A stretch of 59,012 nucleotides of DNA from Deinococcus malanensis (GCF_014647655.1 NZ_BMPP01000019.1:9143-68154), one strand, 5' to 3'; shown: positions 1 through 10,396, counted from the first letter of the stretch. The notes: generated from the letters alone by a model not told the origin. Numbers and translations: made by a program.

Positions 1-9
1 AGTGCCGTT

Positions 10-3000
10 CTACACGGCGGCGGAACCCGCCGACTGAGAATCCTGGGACGGTTGCCCCGGCTGCCGCAGTTTAGCGAGCAGGGGTTCCAGAGGCGCAGCC
101 CGGCCCTGGTTCAGGGCCGCCTCCAGCGCGTCAGAGGGAACGAGCGGACGTAGGGTGTCGACAGCCTGAGTGGCCAGGCGATGCTGGAAGACGCCAGCCG
201 AACGGCGACCCAGCACCACGCCGAGGAGCCGCGCGGCTTCTTCCCACTGGCCAGTACGGGCCCGGACCTCGCCCAGGCCTCGCAGGCCAACCAGAATCCA
301 GGCGGCCGAGTTCCCACTCAGGGACTGCCGGTAGAACTGCTCGGCGCGCCCCAGGTCTCCCAGCGCGAGTGCCGCGTCGCCCAGCACCCAGGCGGCCGCC
401 GCCTGGTGGTAGAGGTCCTCGTCCTTCTCGTTCAGGGCCTGGCCTTTCTCGAGGGCTTGCCGGGCGTCCTGAGTCCGGCCCAGGCGCGCGTAGCACCAGG
501 CCAGACCACCCCAGGAAAACGGCAGGACAGCGTTTGCCTTCTCGAAGGCCGCCAGGGCCGCCTCGCCCGCCGTGAGGGCTCCGAGCACGTCGTCCTGCTC
601 CGCCGCGATGTAGGCACGCATCCCCAGGACGTTCGCGGCGACACGGCCCAGCCCGCTCTGCTCCGCCCAGGCCGCCCACTCGTCAACATGCCGCCTGGCG
701 GCCTCATAGTCTCCTAACCGCAGACACGTGTAGGACAAGGCCGCAAGTGAAGTCATGACCGGCTGGGGTTTGCCCAACTGAATCCGCCGCCGGAGGACCT
801 CTTCCTCCTGTTGCCGGCCGCCTTCTGGGTCGTCATGCCCGAAGGTCTGCACGGCGGCGAGCTGCTCGCGTGCGTCCAGGGCGAGGAACTCGTCCTCTGC
901 CTGGCTGGCCCTGGTCTGGGCGTCCTCCAGCAGGTGTTCGGCGGCAGTCCAGTCGCGCCGCTGTACTGCCAGATCACCCAGGATGTACACGCTGTAGGCG
1001 GCCATCCTGGGGTGGCCGGCCTCGCGTGCAGCGTCGAGGGCACGCTCTGCCGCTTCCCTGGCTTCAGGGTGACGACCCTGGCGGGCCAGTGAGGCCGCAA
1101 GTTCCCCCAGTGCGAAGGCTGCTTCGCTGACCAGTCCGGCTGCCTGCGCGGTCTCGGCAGCCACCTGCCAGCGGTGGAGGATGGCCGCGAGGTGATGGCT
1201 GTCACGGAAATACAGCGCGTTCTGAATGAGGAGAAGAATGTCGCGGCGCTCTGCGGCGTACTCAGGCCGGGCCGGGGTGAGCTCGAGCGCCTGTTCGAAC
1301 GCCGCCGCCGCCGCCGGGTACGCGCCGAGCTTCATGGCCTCGTGGCCGGCCTGCTGAACTTGCCTGGCCGCCTCGCCCGTCAGCCCGGCCCCAAGCGCAT
1401 GGTGAGCCAGCACCTCGGGGGACGCGTCGCCTGCCTTCAGGGCATCCAGCGCGCGCTGGTGAAGCAGCATGCGCCGGGGGCCACTCAAGGCGTCCCGCAG
1501 GGTCTCCCGCACCCGGTCGTGCGAGAGGAAGGCATCCCGTCTGCCCTCCACTTCGCGCAGCAGCCCCGCCCGGAGCAGTTCCTCGTAGCCTTGCAGCGCG
1601 GTGTCCTCGCCCAGGTCAGCCACGGCCCGCAGGCGGCGGAACTCCAGGCCCTGGCCCAGCACCGCTCCTGCTTGGGCGAGCGCGAGGGCAGCGGCCGAGA
1701 GCCGGCTCAGCCGCTCGCCGATGACCGCCCGCACGCCCTCGCTCCCCTGGTCCAGACCGGCTTCGAGGCTGGCCTCATTCACCACGATGCCGTTGTCGCC
1801 GAGCGTGAGTGCTCCCTGCTCCACCAGTCCACGCAGCGTTTCCGAGATGTAGAGCGGCTGACCGCCCGTCTCCACGAAAAGGCGCGCGGCCAGATCTTCG
1901 AGAGCGCCGCTCACGGTCACTCCCGCGAGTCCCTTCAGCAGCCCCAGCGTCTCGGGCAGCTCCAGCAGCCCGAGGTTGAGCCGCGTGACGGGCAGCTCCC
2001 TGCTAAGATTCGCCGCCCACCCAGCCAGCCCCGACCCGGGCGTCAGGGCCTCGCCCCTGGCCGTGAGCATCAGCAGGACCGGCGCCTCCTGCTCCGCGGC
2101 CCGTCCGGCAAGGTGCCGCAGGGCCTCCAGCGTGCCCGCGTCGGCCCACTGGACGTCATCCACGAGCAGGACGAGGGGTTCGCGCCTCGTTGCCACGTGC
2201 CGGGCGAGCGCGAGGATGAGGTGCGTCAGGGCGGCCAGGGGGCGGCCTCGGGAGTCCTCTCCCGGTGAAGGCGGCGTCAGCTGCGGGAGCTCCTCCAGTT
2301 CGGGCAGCAACCGAGCGAGTGGGGCGAGGTCGTGCCGTGAGAGCAGCGCCTCGGGCCGGGGTTGCGCGGTCAGCGGGCGGCGCACGGCGTCGATGAGCGG
2401 GCCGTAAGGCGACCCACCTGCCTCGAAGGCTCGGCCGCGCAGCACTTCGCCTCCGCGTTCTTGAACCCACTTCAGAAATTCTCCGGCCAGCCGGGTCTTC
2501 CCGATGCCGGGTTCGCCGACGATCAGGGCAACACCCGGATGGCCATCCGCAGCGCTCTGATAGGACGCGGCCAGTCGCGCAAATTCCGCGTGACGCCCGA
2601 CGAATGGCGCCTCGCGCAGTAGCGTGGGAAGGTCCGGCACCACTTCAGGCCGGCTCCGGAGAGTGGAGTCCAGCAACTGTGGTTCGAGGGCTAGCGTCTC
2701 AGGAGCGAGCGCGCAATCCACCTCGTCCCGCAACACCCGGCGGCAGGTGTCGAGGGCCTCCCGCGCGAGCGCCCGCTGCCCGGACGTCAGCCGGGCCTGC
2801 ACGAGACGTCGCCAGGCGGCCTCGTTCAGGCGGTCCACAGCCACCCAGCGCTGAGCCGTCTCTGCCGCGCGGCCCGCGTCGTGCTCCAGTTGAGCCGCGG
2901 AGAGCTGGTCGAACACGAGGTTCACCGCGGAGCGTGTCACCTCGCGGCGTTCTTCCAGCCAGGCGTCGAAGCCGCTGCCATCCCCGAGGGTGAATCCGTC

Positions 3001-3396
3001 GAGCAGATCGCCGCGCCACAGGGACGCTGCCTCCTGAAGCTCAGGCAATACGTCAGCAGGTGGCAGGCAACGCGCTGCCTTCGCCGCACGCTCCAGCGCC
3101 GTCACGTCACATTCGTGTGGTTCGGTCACCAGGCAAACCGTGGTCCGGTTGGCTTCCAGGCGGCAACGGAAGGGCCCAAGGGCTTCGCGGGCGTAGACGA
3201 GGGTGCTCCGCAGGCTGGCCCGGCCCGCTTCAAGTCCCGCGTCGGGCCAGAACAGGGCGGCCAGCTTCTCCCGGGACTGCCGGCCGGGTTCGAGGGCCAG
3301 GTAAGCGACCAGGGCCTGGGCCTTCCGCGTTTTGAAGGTGACGGGGCAGTCCCCCACCCGGCATTCGGGCGGGCCGAGGAACTGGAGAGCGAACAT
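10..3396 (-). CDS. BTAD/AAA+ ATPase/TPR transcriptional regulator
   Basis: A 1128-residue signalling regulator of the SARP/LAL type. The N-terminus (about 1-95) has the OmpR-like winged helix found before BTAD domains, with TRKAQALVAYLAL and REKLAALFWPD. A bacterial transcriptional activation domain follows to about residue 250. The AAA+ ATPase begins with the P-loop GEPGIGKT near residue 295 and has a Walker B-like LVLLVDDVQWAD. The last 450 residues are alpha-helical TPR-like repeats. Such proteins activate nearby operons when a ligand or partner frees the ATPase. The start ATG follows a GGTGAAGGG stretch. Its target is unknown; it sits downstream of, and on the same strand as, the rhamnose uptake operon, separated by a 476-bp gap. 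Confidence 0.85.
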   Translation of the reverse strand: MFALQFLGPPECRVGDCPVTFKTRKAQALVAYLALEPGRQSREKLAALFWPDAGLEAGRASLRSTLVYAREALGPFRCRLEANRTTVCLVTEPHECDVTALERAAKAARCLPPADVLPELQEAASLWRGDLLDGFTLGDGSGFDAWLEERREVTRSAVNLVFDQLSAAQLEHDAGRAAETAQRWVAVDRLNEAAWRRLVQARLTSGQRALAREALDTCRRVLRDEVDCALAPETLALEPQLLDSTLRSRPEVVPDLPTLLREAPFVGRHAEFARLAASYQSAADGHPGVALIVGEPGIGKTRLAGEFLKWVQERGGEVLRGRAFEAGGSPYGPLIDAVRRPLTAQPRPEALLSRHDLAPLARLLPELEELPQLTPPSPGEDSRGRPLAALTHLILALARHVATRREPLVLLVDDVQWADAGTLEALRHLAGRAAEQEAPVLLMLTARGEALTPGSGLAGWAANLSRELPVTRLNLGLLELPETLGLLKGLAGVTVSGALEDLAARLFVETGGQPLYISETLRGLVEQGALTLGDNGIVVNEASLEAGLDQGSEGVRAVIGERLSRLSAAALALAQAGAVLGQGLEFRRLRAVADLGEDTALQGYEELLRAGLLREVEGRRDAFLSHDRVRETLRDALSGPRRMLLHQRALDALKAGDASPEVLAHHALGAGLTGEAARQVQQAGHEAMKLGAYPAAAAAFEQALELTPARPEYAAERRDILLLIQNALYFRDSHHLAAILHRWQVAAETAQAAGLVSEAAFALGELAASLARQGRHPEAREAAERALDAAREAGHPRMAAYSVYILGDLAVQRRDWTAAEHLLEDAQTRASQAEDEFLALDAREQLAAVQTFGHDDPEGGRQQEEEVLRRRIQLGKPQPVMTSLAALSYTCLRLGDYEAARRHVDEWAAWAEQSGLGRVAANVLGMRAYIAAEQDDVLGALTAGEAALAAFEKANAVLPFSWGGLAWCYARLGRTQDARQALEKGQALNEKDEDLYHQAAAAWVLGDAALALGDLGRAEQFYRQSLSGNSAAWILVGLRGLGEVRARTGQWEEAARLLGVVLGRRSAGVFQHRLATQAVDTLRPLVPSDALEAALNQGRAAPLEPLLAKLRQPGQPSQDSQSAGSAAV

Positions 3397-3594
3397 GGTG
3401 TGCCCTTCACCTTACCACTTACCCCACCTCGCCCACCGGTACGTTAAACGTGGGACTGAACAACATGGCCGGCGCGGCGCCCGGCCCGATGGATGGGAAG
3501 AGGCGCGTTGGGTGACGAAGCAGTCGACGTCGTCTCTGCTCCTTACGGTTAGACCGAGGTGCGCAACGCTTTGCCTTCCTCCTAGCCTTCTGCC

Positions 3595-3699
3595 TGGGCG
3601 TGTGCTGGTGCGGGATACGGGGGAGGAGTGGGGTGGGAATGGGGAGGAGGGGTGAAGGGAGCGGAAGGTGATCCTTCGACAATACATTCTCACGTCTAC
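3595..3699. repeat. Dispersed G-rich repeat, copy A
   Basis: The left part, TGGGCGTGTGCTGGTGCGGG (3595-3614), recurs exactly at 57428-57447. GAGGAGTGGGGTG (3623-3635) recurs at 57979-57991. The right end (3681-3699) matches 58026-58044 at 18 of 19 positions. Between them the plus strand carries several runs of three to five G, a G-quadruplex-like pattern. It resembles the small non-coding repeats of Deinococcus genomes; the family name is not established here. Confidence 0.6.
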
Positions 3700-3824
3700 T
3701 AAGACCAACGAAAAAAGCGACCCGGAGGCCGCCTTTGATGCTGAGCATTGTAGCGCGGTATACGCCGGGAGACGCAAGTATGCGTGGAGTCCACACCGCG
3801 GCGCGTAGCTACTGAAGCAGCGGC

Positions 3825-3853
3825 CGCATCCTCACCGGGTTCGTCGGCACCCC
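3825..3853. repeat. Inverted fragment of the alpha-L-rhamnosidase gene
   Basis: This 29-bp stretch is the reverse complement of 4615-4643 inside the rhamnosidase gene with two mismatches. It would encode RILTGFVGTP on the plus strand, the same peptide as in the intact enzyme. It lies just past the stop codon of that gene, so it looks like the remnant of a second rhamnosidase gene or of a local inversion. Confidence 0.6.
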
Positions 3854-3872
3854 CTCACCGGCGAGCCGACGC

Positions 3873-6728
3873 TCAGGTGTGGGCAGCGCGCTCCTCATTC
3901 AGACGGTCGAACAGTGCAGCCACTTCGGGCACCAGCGCCTTGCTTTCCACGGAGAAGGACAGCACCAGGTCCAGGGGAAGTTTGCTGACCCCACTCCCGG
4001 GTTTCAGCATTCCCGCCAGTGGCGGGTGCGCCTGAGCGAGCGCCAAGAGTTCCCGGGTGGCTTCCTCGTCATCCCACACGTCAATCAACGGCAGATCCAG
4101 TGACAGCGGAGGCAGGGGCTGGCGCGGCGGCTGGTACCCGTACGACCAGTGATGCTCGCCCGCCGTGACCTCCAGCGGTGCGTGTTCCTGACCCGGTAGC
4201 GTCACGGTCGCGGTCGTGTTGGGCGGGACAGTCACGTTCAGGGTGAACGTGTTGTTCTCCAGCGTCCACGCCACGCGCGCTTCACCGTAAGGGGTGAGGT
4301 GGGTCGCCCACGCGGACGTGAGCCCGCCGCCAGGACGGGGGTGGACCGCGAGCCGCCGGTATCCCGGCTCGGCCGGCGCGAGGCCCGCCACGGTGCGGTG
4401 CAGCCAGTCAGCCACCGCGCCCAGGGCGTAATGGTTGAACGAGGTCATCTCACCAGGGTTGATGCTCCCGTCGGGAAGCATGCTGTCCCAGCGTTCCCAG
4501 ATGGTCGTGGCGCCCATGCTGACCGAGTAGAGCCACGAAGGGCACTCGCGTTGCAGCAGCAGGCGGTACGCAGCGTCTGTCCGGCCGGCCGCGACAAGCG
4601 CGTCGCAGATGAGTGGGGTGCCGACGAAACCCGTGAGGATGCGGTACCCGCCGTCCCGGACGATTTTCGCGAGGCGCGCCCCGGCTTCCGCGCGCTGGGT
4701 TTGTTCGGGCAGCAGGTCAAAGCTGATCGCCAGGGCGTACGCGGTGGCGGCGTCGTTCATCATGCGGCCTGCGGGCGTGACGTACTGCCGCAGGAACGCC
4801 GCGCGAACCTCGGCCGCCAGCGCGTGGTAATGCCGGGCGCGGTCCTCGTGACCGAGCACCCCGGCAGCCTGCGCAACAAGTTGTGCGGACCGCGCGAAGT
4901 ACGCGGTGGCCACGATTTCAGCGTTGGTTTTCGCGGCGCCCGGCTGGTTGGGTGGAGCAGTCGGATCAAGCCAGTCACCGAACTGGAAGCCCTGATCCCA
5001 CAAGCGGCGCGGGCCGCAGTGCCGGTCGAGGAAGTCCACCCACGCGCTCATGCTGGCGAACTGCCGGGCGAGAATGTCTCGGTCGCCGTACCGTTCGTAC
5101 AGCACCCACGGCACAATCACGGCCGCGTCGGTCCAGGCGGCGGCAGGTTTCATGGCCCAGTCGCCCTGAATGTTCGGCACGATGAACGGAGGCACCCCGT
5201 CCTCGTTCTGCTCGGCAGCGAGATCCGCCAGCCACGACGCGAGGAAGCCGCTGACGTCATACAGGAAACTCGCGGTGGGCGCGAACACCTGAATGTCCCC
5301 GGTCCAGCCGAGCCGCTCGTCCCGCTGAGGGCAGTCGGTGGGCAGATCGAGGAAATTGCCGCGCATGCCCCACACGACGTTCTCGTGCAGCTGATTGACC
5401 AGCGGGTCCGAGCAGCCGAACTGTCCGGTGCGCGTCAGGTCACTGTGTACCACGACCGCCACGAGATCGTCGGTGGTGAGAGCGCCGGGCCAGCCGTCCA
5501 CCTCGACGTACCGGAACCCGTGAAACGTGAAGGTCGGCTCCCAGGTTTCGGTCCCGCCGCCGCGCAGAACGTACCGGTCGGTGGCTTCGGCGGTGCGCAG
5601 GGGCCGGGTTCCGAGTTCACCGTTCTCCAGCACTTCCGCATGCCGCAGCGTGATGGTGTGACCGGCTTCACCGCTGACCGTGAGGCGCACCCAGCCCACC
5701 AGGTTCTGGCCGAAGTCGACCAGCGTTTTGCCGGTGGGGGAGGAGGTCACGCTGAGGGCCGGGACGTCCTGCGTGCGGCGCACCGGCGGACCGTCCGGCG
5801 CGACGAGCGTGGCGAGGTCACGCCCGGTCACCTGCACGGCCAACCAGGTCCGGTCATCGAATCCGGCGGTCGACCAGCCGGGCTGTTCGAGGCGCGCGTC
5901 ATACGTTTCGCCGTCGTACAGGCTGGAAGTCACAACCGGTCCGCTTGAGGCGCGCCAGGATTCGTCGGTGATGACGCGTTCGACCGTGCCGTCGGCGTAC
6001 GTGATTTCCAGCTGCGCGAGCAGGGCAAGGTGGTCGCCGTAAATGTTGCGCTGCCCCCCGCTGAACCCGAGCCGGCCGCGGTACCACCCGTCGCCGAGGG
6101 CGGCACCAAGCGCGTTGGGGCCTTCTTGCAGCAGTCCGGACACGTCGAAGGTCTGGTAGCGCAGTCGGTGATGGTAACTGGTCCAGCCTGGAGCGAGCAC
6201 TTCGTCACCGACCCGCTGGCCGTTGAGATGCGCCTCGTACACGCCGAGGGCCGTCACGTACAGCCGCGCGGTGGCAACGCCGGGCCGCACGATGAATTCG
6301 CGGCGGAACAGTGGCAAGGGGCCGTCCGGCACTTCAGGCGTGACGAAGCGGGCGCTCCAGTCGTCAGGACCCAGCAGCCCAGCTTCCACGTCCAGTGGAG
6401 CGCTCCAGGGGGTGGGGACGTCGTTGGTGTCCCACGCACGAACGCGGATCTGGACGCGGGCGCGCGACGTCAGGGCGGCGAACGGCCAGGGCAGCTGCAC
6501 GGAATCCCGGGACGCCACCCGTCCGGTGGTGTGCACGCCGTCCGCGCCACGGCACTCGATCTCGTAGGCCGATTGCTGCCAGCCTGGCGCTGCATCCGTG
6601 ATCTGCCAGCTCAGAGGCGGCGTGGGCGACGCGACCCCGAGCGCATCGTCGCGCCGCCCGGCCCGGAGGTGCGAGACGGTCGCGGCGTTGACGGTGGTCG
6701 ATTCGGAAGGAACAGCTGGGTAGGTCAT
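3873..6728 (-). CDS. Alpha-L-rhamnosidase, GH78
   Basis: A 951-residue enzyme that hydrolyses terminal alpha-L-rhamnose from glycosides or polysaccharides. It shows the GH78 order: N-terminal beta domains, a rhamnosidase N domain with LYVTALGVYEAHLNGQRVGD, then the (alpha/alpha)6 barrel with DCPQRDERLGWTGD, which carries the acidic residues typical of the family, and GATTIWERWDSM further on. A C-terminal beta domain closes the protein. No signal peptide is apparent, so a cytoplasmic role on imported rhamnosides is likely. The start at 6728 was chosen because AGGAG lies just upstream; longer starts have none. It is the last gene of the leftward uptake operon. Confidence 0.93.
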   Translation of the reverse strand: MTYPAVPSESTTVNAATVSHLRAGRRDDALGVASPTPPLSWQITDAAPGWQQSAYEIECRGADGVHTTGRVASRDSVQLPWPFAALTSRARVQIRVRAWDTNDVPTPWSAPLDVEAGLLGPDDWSARFVTPEVPDGPLPLFRREFIVRPGVATARLYVTALGVYEAHLNGQRVGDEVLAPGWTSYHHRLRYQTFDVSGLLQEGPNALGAALGDGWYRGRLGFSGGQRNIYGDHLALLAQLEITYADGTVERVITDESWRASSGPVVTSSLYDGETYDARLEQPGWSTAGFDDRTWLAVQVTGRDLATLVAPDGPPVRRTQDVPALSVTSSPTGKTLVDFGQNLVGWVRLTVSGEAGHTITLRHAEVLENGELGTRPLRTAEATDRYVLRGGGTETWEPTFTFHGFRYVEVDGWPGALTTDDLVAVVVHSDLTRTGQFGCSDPLVNQLHENVVWGMRGNFLDLPTDCPQRDERLGWTGDIQVFAPTASFLYDVSGFLASWLADLAAEQNEDGVPPFIVPNIQGDWAMKPAAAWTDAAVIVPWVLYERYGDRDILARQFASMSAWVDFLDRHCGPRRLWDQGFQFGDWLDPTAPPNQPGAAKTNAEIVATAYFARSAQLVAQAAGVLGHEDRARHYHALAAEVRAAFLRQYVTPAGRMMNDAATAYALAISFDLLPEQTQRAEAGARLAKIVRDGGYRILTGFVGTPLICDALVAAGRTDAAYRLLLQRECPSWLYSVSMGATTIWERWDSMLPDGSINPGEMTSFNHYALGAVADWLHRTVAGLAPAEPGYRRLAVHPRPGGGLTSAWATHLTPYGEARVAWTLENNTFTLNVTVPPNTTATVTLPGQEHAPLEVTAGEHHWSYGYQPPRQPLPPLSLDLPLIDVWDDEEATRELLALAQAHPPLAGMLKPGSGVSKLPLDLVLSFSVESKALVPEVAALFDRLNEERAAHT

Positions 6729-6846
6729 GACAGGACTCCTGGGGGCCGCGGGACGGTCCGCGTGGACGTGAGCCGGGCTGGGTGGGGGTGAGGGGAGGCC
6801 GACAGCCGTGGGGCCGTGGGTGCTGCGTGGCTGGAGCAACGTGCCT

Positions 6847-8526
6847 TCACTGCTGGACGAGCCTCGCCAGACCCGGGCGCAGGGCCGAGGCGGCGTCCAC
6901 CGGGCTGACCCCATGGAAGGGCTGCTGACCGGTCAGGGCACGCACGACCGCTTCCTGTACAGGCAAGACTGCGGAGTAGGCGTTGACGAGCGTCTGACAG
7001 CGAGGCGCCTGATACGCGTAGTACGGCGTACCCAGCGAGATGATCGCCGTGGGCAGCACGTCCCAGAAGCGCTCCATGGCCCGGAAGGGGCTGCCGTGCA
7101 GTTCCGTCCAGTTCAGGCGCAGGTCATCACGGACCATCAGGCCTTCCTCAGCCAGCACGTACAGCAGCACGTCGAACTGCTCCGCGCTCACCTGGGTCTG
7201 CGGGGTGTACAGCGTGACCTCGAATCCCGCTTGTTGCAGCAGTTCAGGAATCCGCAGGTCCGCGAGCGGGAAGCCCAGACCGTTGGTACGGCGCGGCTGA
7301 CGGATGATCAGCACCCGGCGCTGCCGGGACGGATCGAGCGGCAGGAGGCGCTGGGTGTCGCTGACCAGCGTGACGGCCCGCTCGGCGCATTCCTGCGCCC
7401 ATGTCAGGTGGTCCGGAGCGCGCAGGGCATCCGCTCCAGGCAGTTCGGCACTCACGTGTAGTCCGAGGGACGCTTTGAGCGCCAGGACCCGCGTGACCGC
7501 TTCGTCCACCCGCGCCGTGCTCAGGCGCCCGTCGAGCACCCCCTGGCGCAGGAACTCCAGATCACGCGCCGCGTCGGTGGGGAACAGCAGGATGTCGCAG
7601 CCGGCAGCGATGACCTGCGGCACCAGATCCTCGCGCCTGCCCTGCGAGGTGAAGCCGCCCATCTCGGTGGCGTCGGAGACCACCACGCCGTTGAAGCCGA
7701 ACTCGCCGCGCAGCAGGGTGGTGATCAGCAGGGGGGAGAGCGTGGCGGGCAGGTGCGCCTCGTCTGGCCTGTCCTGGGCGTGCGCGTAAGCGGGAAAGGT
7801 GATGTGGCCCGGCATGATGGTCTTCACGCCTGAGGCGATCAGCAGGCGATACACCTCCCCGTAGCTTGCTTCCCAGGCGGGGAGATCCAGCGTGTTCTCG
7901 CTGGTGACCAGGTGCTGGTTACGGTCGTCCACGCCGTCACCTGGCCAGTGCTTGGCGCAGGCCGCCACGCCTTCTGCCTGAAATGCCGCGATGGTCGCTG
8001 CACTGAACGCCGTGACGCGCGTCATGTCGCTGCCGAACGACCGGGTGTTCACGATGGGGTTGCGGGGGTTCAGGTCCAGATCCGCCACGGGGGAGAACGT
8101 GCAGTTGAAGCCCACCGCGCGGCCCTCCCGGCCCATAACCTGTCCCAGGCGCCGGGCAAACAGAGGATCGGCTGTTGCAGCCACCGCCATCTGATTGGGG
8201 TACGGGGTACCTGCGGCACCGCCGACGGAGGCCAGTTCCCCGCCTTCCAGGTCGGTGCTGAGGAGCATCGGCACGCGGCTGCGTTCCTGGAGATAGGTGG
8301 CCGAATCCCGCAGGGCCTGAGGATCGAGGGTCGCAAAGCGGGACACGCCCCCGACGCCGAGTTCAATGAAGCGGTCGAGCTCCTCACGCTTGAGGAACAT
8401 GCTGAGGGGCACCAGCAGCTGCGCGAGTTTCTCTTCAAGGATCAGGGCGTCGCGGGTGTCGTGAACCCAGTTCTGCGCATCTTCATCAAGAAAAAAGGGG
8501 GAGGCACTTAAATCAGGAGCTGTCAT
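6847..8526 (-). CDS. Glycoside hydrolase family 3 protein
   Basis: A 559-residue GH3 enzyme of the NagZ/BglX kind. The family's KHFPGHG-like motif appears as [10 protein letters not shown], and the nucleophile region as [12 protein letters not shown], which keeps the Asp. A C-terminal second domain follows from about residue 370. The His of the NagZ His/Asp dyad is not obvious, so N-acetylglucosaminidase activity should not be assumed; a beta-glycosidase working with the rhamnosidase on mixed oligosaccharides fits the context better. No signal peptide is visible. The start at 8526 has AAGAGGTCG upstream. It lies between the transporter permease and the rhamnosidase in one operon. Confidence 0.85.
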   Translation of the reverse strand: MTAPDLSASPFFLDEDAQNWVHDTRDALILEEKLAQLLVPLSMFLKREELDRFIELGVGGVSRFATLDPQALRDSATYLQERSRVPMLLSTDLEGGELASVGGAAGTPYPNQMAVAATADPLFARRLGQVMGREGRAVGFNCTFSPVADLDLNPRNPIVNTRSFGSDMTRVTAFSAATIAAFQAEGVAACAKHWPGDGVDDRNQHLVTSENTLDLPAWEASYGEVYRLLIASGVKTIMPGHITFPAYAHAQDRPDEAHLPATLSPLLITTLLRGEFGFNGVVVSDATEMGGFTSQGRREDLVPQVIAAGCDILLFPTDAARDLEFLRQGVLDGRLSTARVDEAVTRVLALKASLGLHVSAELPGADALRAPDHLTWAQECAERAVTLVSDTQRLLPLDPSRQRRVLIIRQPRRTNGLGFPLADLRIPELLQQAGFEVTLYTPQTQVSAEQFDVLLYVLAEEGLMVRDDLRLNWTELHGSPFRAMERFWDVLPTAIISLGTPYYAYQAPRCQTLVNAYSAVLPVQEAVVRALTGQQPFHGVSPVDAASALRPGLARLVQQ

Positions 8527-8561
8527 GAACGACCTCTTGGAACCTGGGAGAGAGTCAAGGC

Positions 8562-8584
8562 CGGCATGAAGGGGCGTCATGCCG
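8562..8584. terminator. Intercistronic stem-loop
   Basis: Arms CGGCATGA (8562-8569) and TCATGCCG (8577-8584) pair perfectly over a 7-base loop. It lies between the permease stop and the GH3 start. No T-run follows, so it is more likely an mRNA processing or stability element than a full terminator. Confidence 0.4.
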
Positions 8585-8609
8585 ACCGGGGAAGAGGGGT
8601 CGCTGGTAC

Positions 8610-9434
8610 TCAGCCCTTGACGGCTCCACCCAGCACGGCGGACGTGAAGAGCCGACGGGCGAAGACGAACAGCAGCAGGACCGGCAGCGTCGTGAGGGAC
8701 ACGCCCAGCATCATCGCGCCGTAATCCACGGTATTCCGGTTGGACATGGCGCTGAGGTACAGCGGCAGGGTGAAGCTTTCAGGCGTGTTCAGCACCACCA
8801 GCGGCCAGAAATAGGAGTTCCACTGAAACAGGAACACGAACACCGCCAGCGAAGCCAGGGTAGGCCGCACGGCAGGCAGGGCGATATGCCAGAACACCCG
8901 CCACTCGTTGGCACCGTCGATCCGGGCGGCTTCCGCGAGTTCCTGCGGGAAGCTCAGAAAGCCCTGGCGCATGTAGAACAGCCCGAAGGGTGAGGCGATA
9001 GCGGGAAGAATGACGGCCCAATAGCTGCCCAGCAGTTGCATGCCGGCCAGCAGTTTGAAAATCGGGATGATGGTGACCTGAGCAGGCACGAACAGCGTGA
9101 TCAGAATGATGCCAAACAGAAGTCCGCCCAGGCGGGACTTGAAGGTCATGGCGTAGCCGCCCAGGGCGCTGAGTAGCAGCGTCAGTACCGTCGTGAAGAC
9201 CGCCAGCAGGACAGAGTTGAATGCCGCGCGCAGGAAGCCGTCCTCGAGCAGGGTGCGCAGGTTGGGCAGCAGCGAACTGCCGATATTCCAGCGTGGCGGG
9301 ATGGCCAGCACGTCACTTGCTGGACGGGTGGCGGACGCGAACATCCAGAAGAAGGGAAACAGGGCCGCCAGAGCGCCGAGGGCGATCACGATGAAGAGCA
9401 CCCACTGCGCCGGGCCGTACCGTCTGTGGCTCAT
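8610..9434 (-). CDS. Sugar ABC transporter permease, MalG type
   Basis: A 274-residue inner-membrane permease of the carbohydrate CUT1 class, with about six membrane helices. The EAA loop that docks the ATPase is seen as [20 protein letters not shown] near residue 180. It would form a heterodimer with the upstream permease. Its ATG overlaps the stop of that gene (ATGA) and has GGAGGAAC before it. No ATPase is encoded in the operon, so a shared MsmK/UgpC-like ATPase encoded elsewhere must energise it. The context makes rhamnose or rhamno-oligosaccharides the likely substrate. Confidence 0.92.
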   Translation of the reverse strand: MSHRRYGPAQWVLFIVIALGALAALFPFFWMFASATRPASDVLAIPPRWNIGSSLLPNLRTLLEDGFLRAAFNSVLLAVFTTVLTLLLSALGGYAMTFKSRLGGLLFGIILITLFVPAQVTIIPIFKLLAGMQLLGSYWAVILPAIASPFGLFYMRQGFLSFPQELAEAARIDGANEWRVFWHIALPAVRPTLASLAVFVFLFQWNSYFWPLVVLNTPESFTLPLYLSAMSNRNTVDYGAMMLGVSLTTLPVLLLFVFARRLFTSAVLGGAVKG

Positions 9435-10336
9435 GCGTTCCTCCGCGCAGCCAGCCCCTGGAGGCCAGCCACCAGGCCCGCGATCAGCACGATCACCCAG
9501 GCGATGGCACTGCCGTAGTTATGGTCGAAATTCTGGAATGCCACCCGGTACAGGTACAGACCGAGGGTGAGCGTGCCGTCTGCCGGTCCGCCTCCAGTGA
9601 GCACCATCACCTCATCAAACAGGTTGATGGTGGCCAGCGTCGACATGATGGCGGTGAACAGCAGCACCGGCCGGACGGCGGGCAGGGTGATGTGCCAGAA
9701 CTTCTGACGATCGGTGGCTCCGTCAATTTCGGCAGCTTCGTACAGTTCCTTGGCAACGCTCTGGAGTGCGGCGAGGTAGATGATGACGTTGAAGCCAACG
9801 GCGCGCCACAGCAGCACGGCGCTAATGGACACCTTCGCCCACCACGGATTGGACACCCACGGAATTCCGGCCAGCCCCATCGCCCCGAGCATGTAATTGA
9901 TGATGCCCAGGTCCTCGTTGAGCAGGGTGCGGAACAGGATGCCGGCGGTCGCGAGACCCATCACGGTCGGCAGGAAGAACGCGCTCTGGAACAGGCCACT
10001 GAGCGGGAAGCCCGGGCGGTTGAGGACGTACGCGATTCCGAGCGCGATGGCCAGGGTCAGTGGAACCTGCATGATGAAGAACAGGGCGGTGTTCACGGCC
10101 GCCGTGCGGAACACCTCGTCATTCGCGAGGCGCTGGTACTGAGCCAGACCCGCGAACTTGTCCACGCCGTCAAGGTTGCGCTGGAATGACAGGATCAGCG
10201 ACTGCGCGATGGGGTACAGCATGAACAGCGTTAGCAGCACCAGCACCGGTAGCGCGAAGAGCCACGGGGCCATGTTGAAACGCTTCCTGCGGCGTGGGGG
10301 TCGCGTGGGGTTGGCCTTGAGGGACAGGTCAGTCAT
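9431..10336 (-). CDS. Sugar ABC transporter permease, MalF type
   Basis: A 301-residue inner-membrane permease, partner of the MalG-type subunit. The N-terminus is basic and cytoplasmic, followed by a long first membrane helix (LFALPVLVLLTLFMLYPIAQ). The EAA loop reads EAAEIDGATDRQKFWHITLP. The start at 10336 has AGGAG upstream. It follows the binding-protein gene after a strong stem-loop, a common arrangement that keeps the binding protein in excess over the permeases. Confidence 0.92.
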   Translation of the reverse strand: MTDLSLKANPTRPPRRRKRFNMAPWLFALPVLVLLTLFMLYPIAQSLILSFQRNLDGVDKFAGLAQYQRLANDEVFRTAAVNTALFFIMQVPLTLAIALGIAYVLNRPGFPLSGLFQSAFFLPTVMGLATAGILFRTLLNEDLGIINYMLGAMGLAGIPWVSNPWWAKVSISAVLLWRAVGFNVIIYLAALQSVAKELYEAAEIDGATDRQKFWHITLPAVRPVLLFTAIMSTLATINLFDEVMVLTGGGPADGTLTLGLYLYRVAFQNFDHNYGSAIAWVIVLIAGLVAGLQGLAARRNA

Positions 10337-10355
10337 GACAGGCTCCTGTGAGTGA

Positions 10356-10385
10356 GGCGGGACCGCTGAAATGCGCGGTCCCGCC
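10356..10385. terminator. Stem-loop between binding protein and permease genes
   Basis: An 11-bp perfect stem: GGCGGGACCGC (10356-10366) and GCGGTCCCGCC (10375-10385) around an 8-base loop. It lies just after the binding-protein stop and before the first permease. No long T-run follows, so partial termination or 3'-end stabilisation of the binding-protein mRNA is the likely role. Confidence 0.55.
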
Positions 10386-10396
10386 TCTCCCGGGGG

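Larger units (their letters stand above)
3397..3872. other. Intergenic region with G-rich repeat and rhamnosidase fragment
   Basis: No convincing gene. It holds a G-rich dispersed repeat (about 3595-3699) related to two copies near the right end of the window, and a 29-bp stretch (3825-3853) that copies part of the neighbouring rhamnosidase in inverted orientation. Confidence 0.6.
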
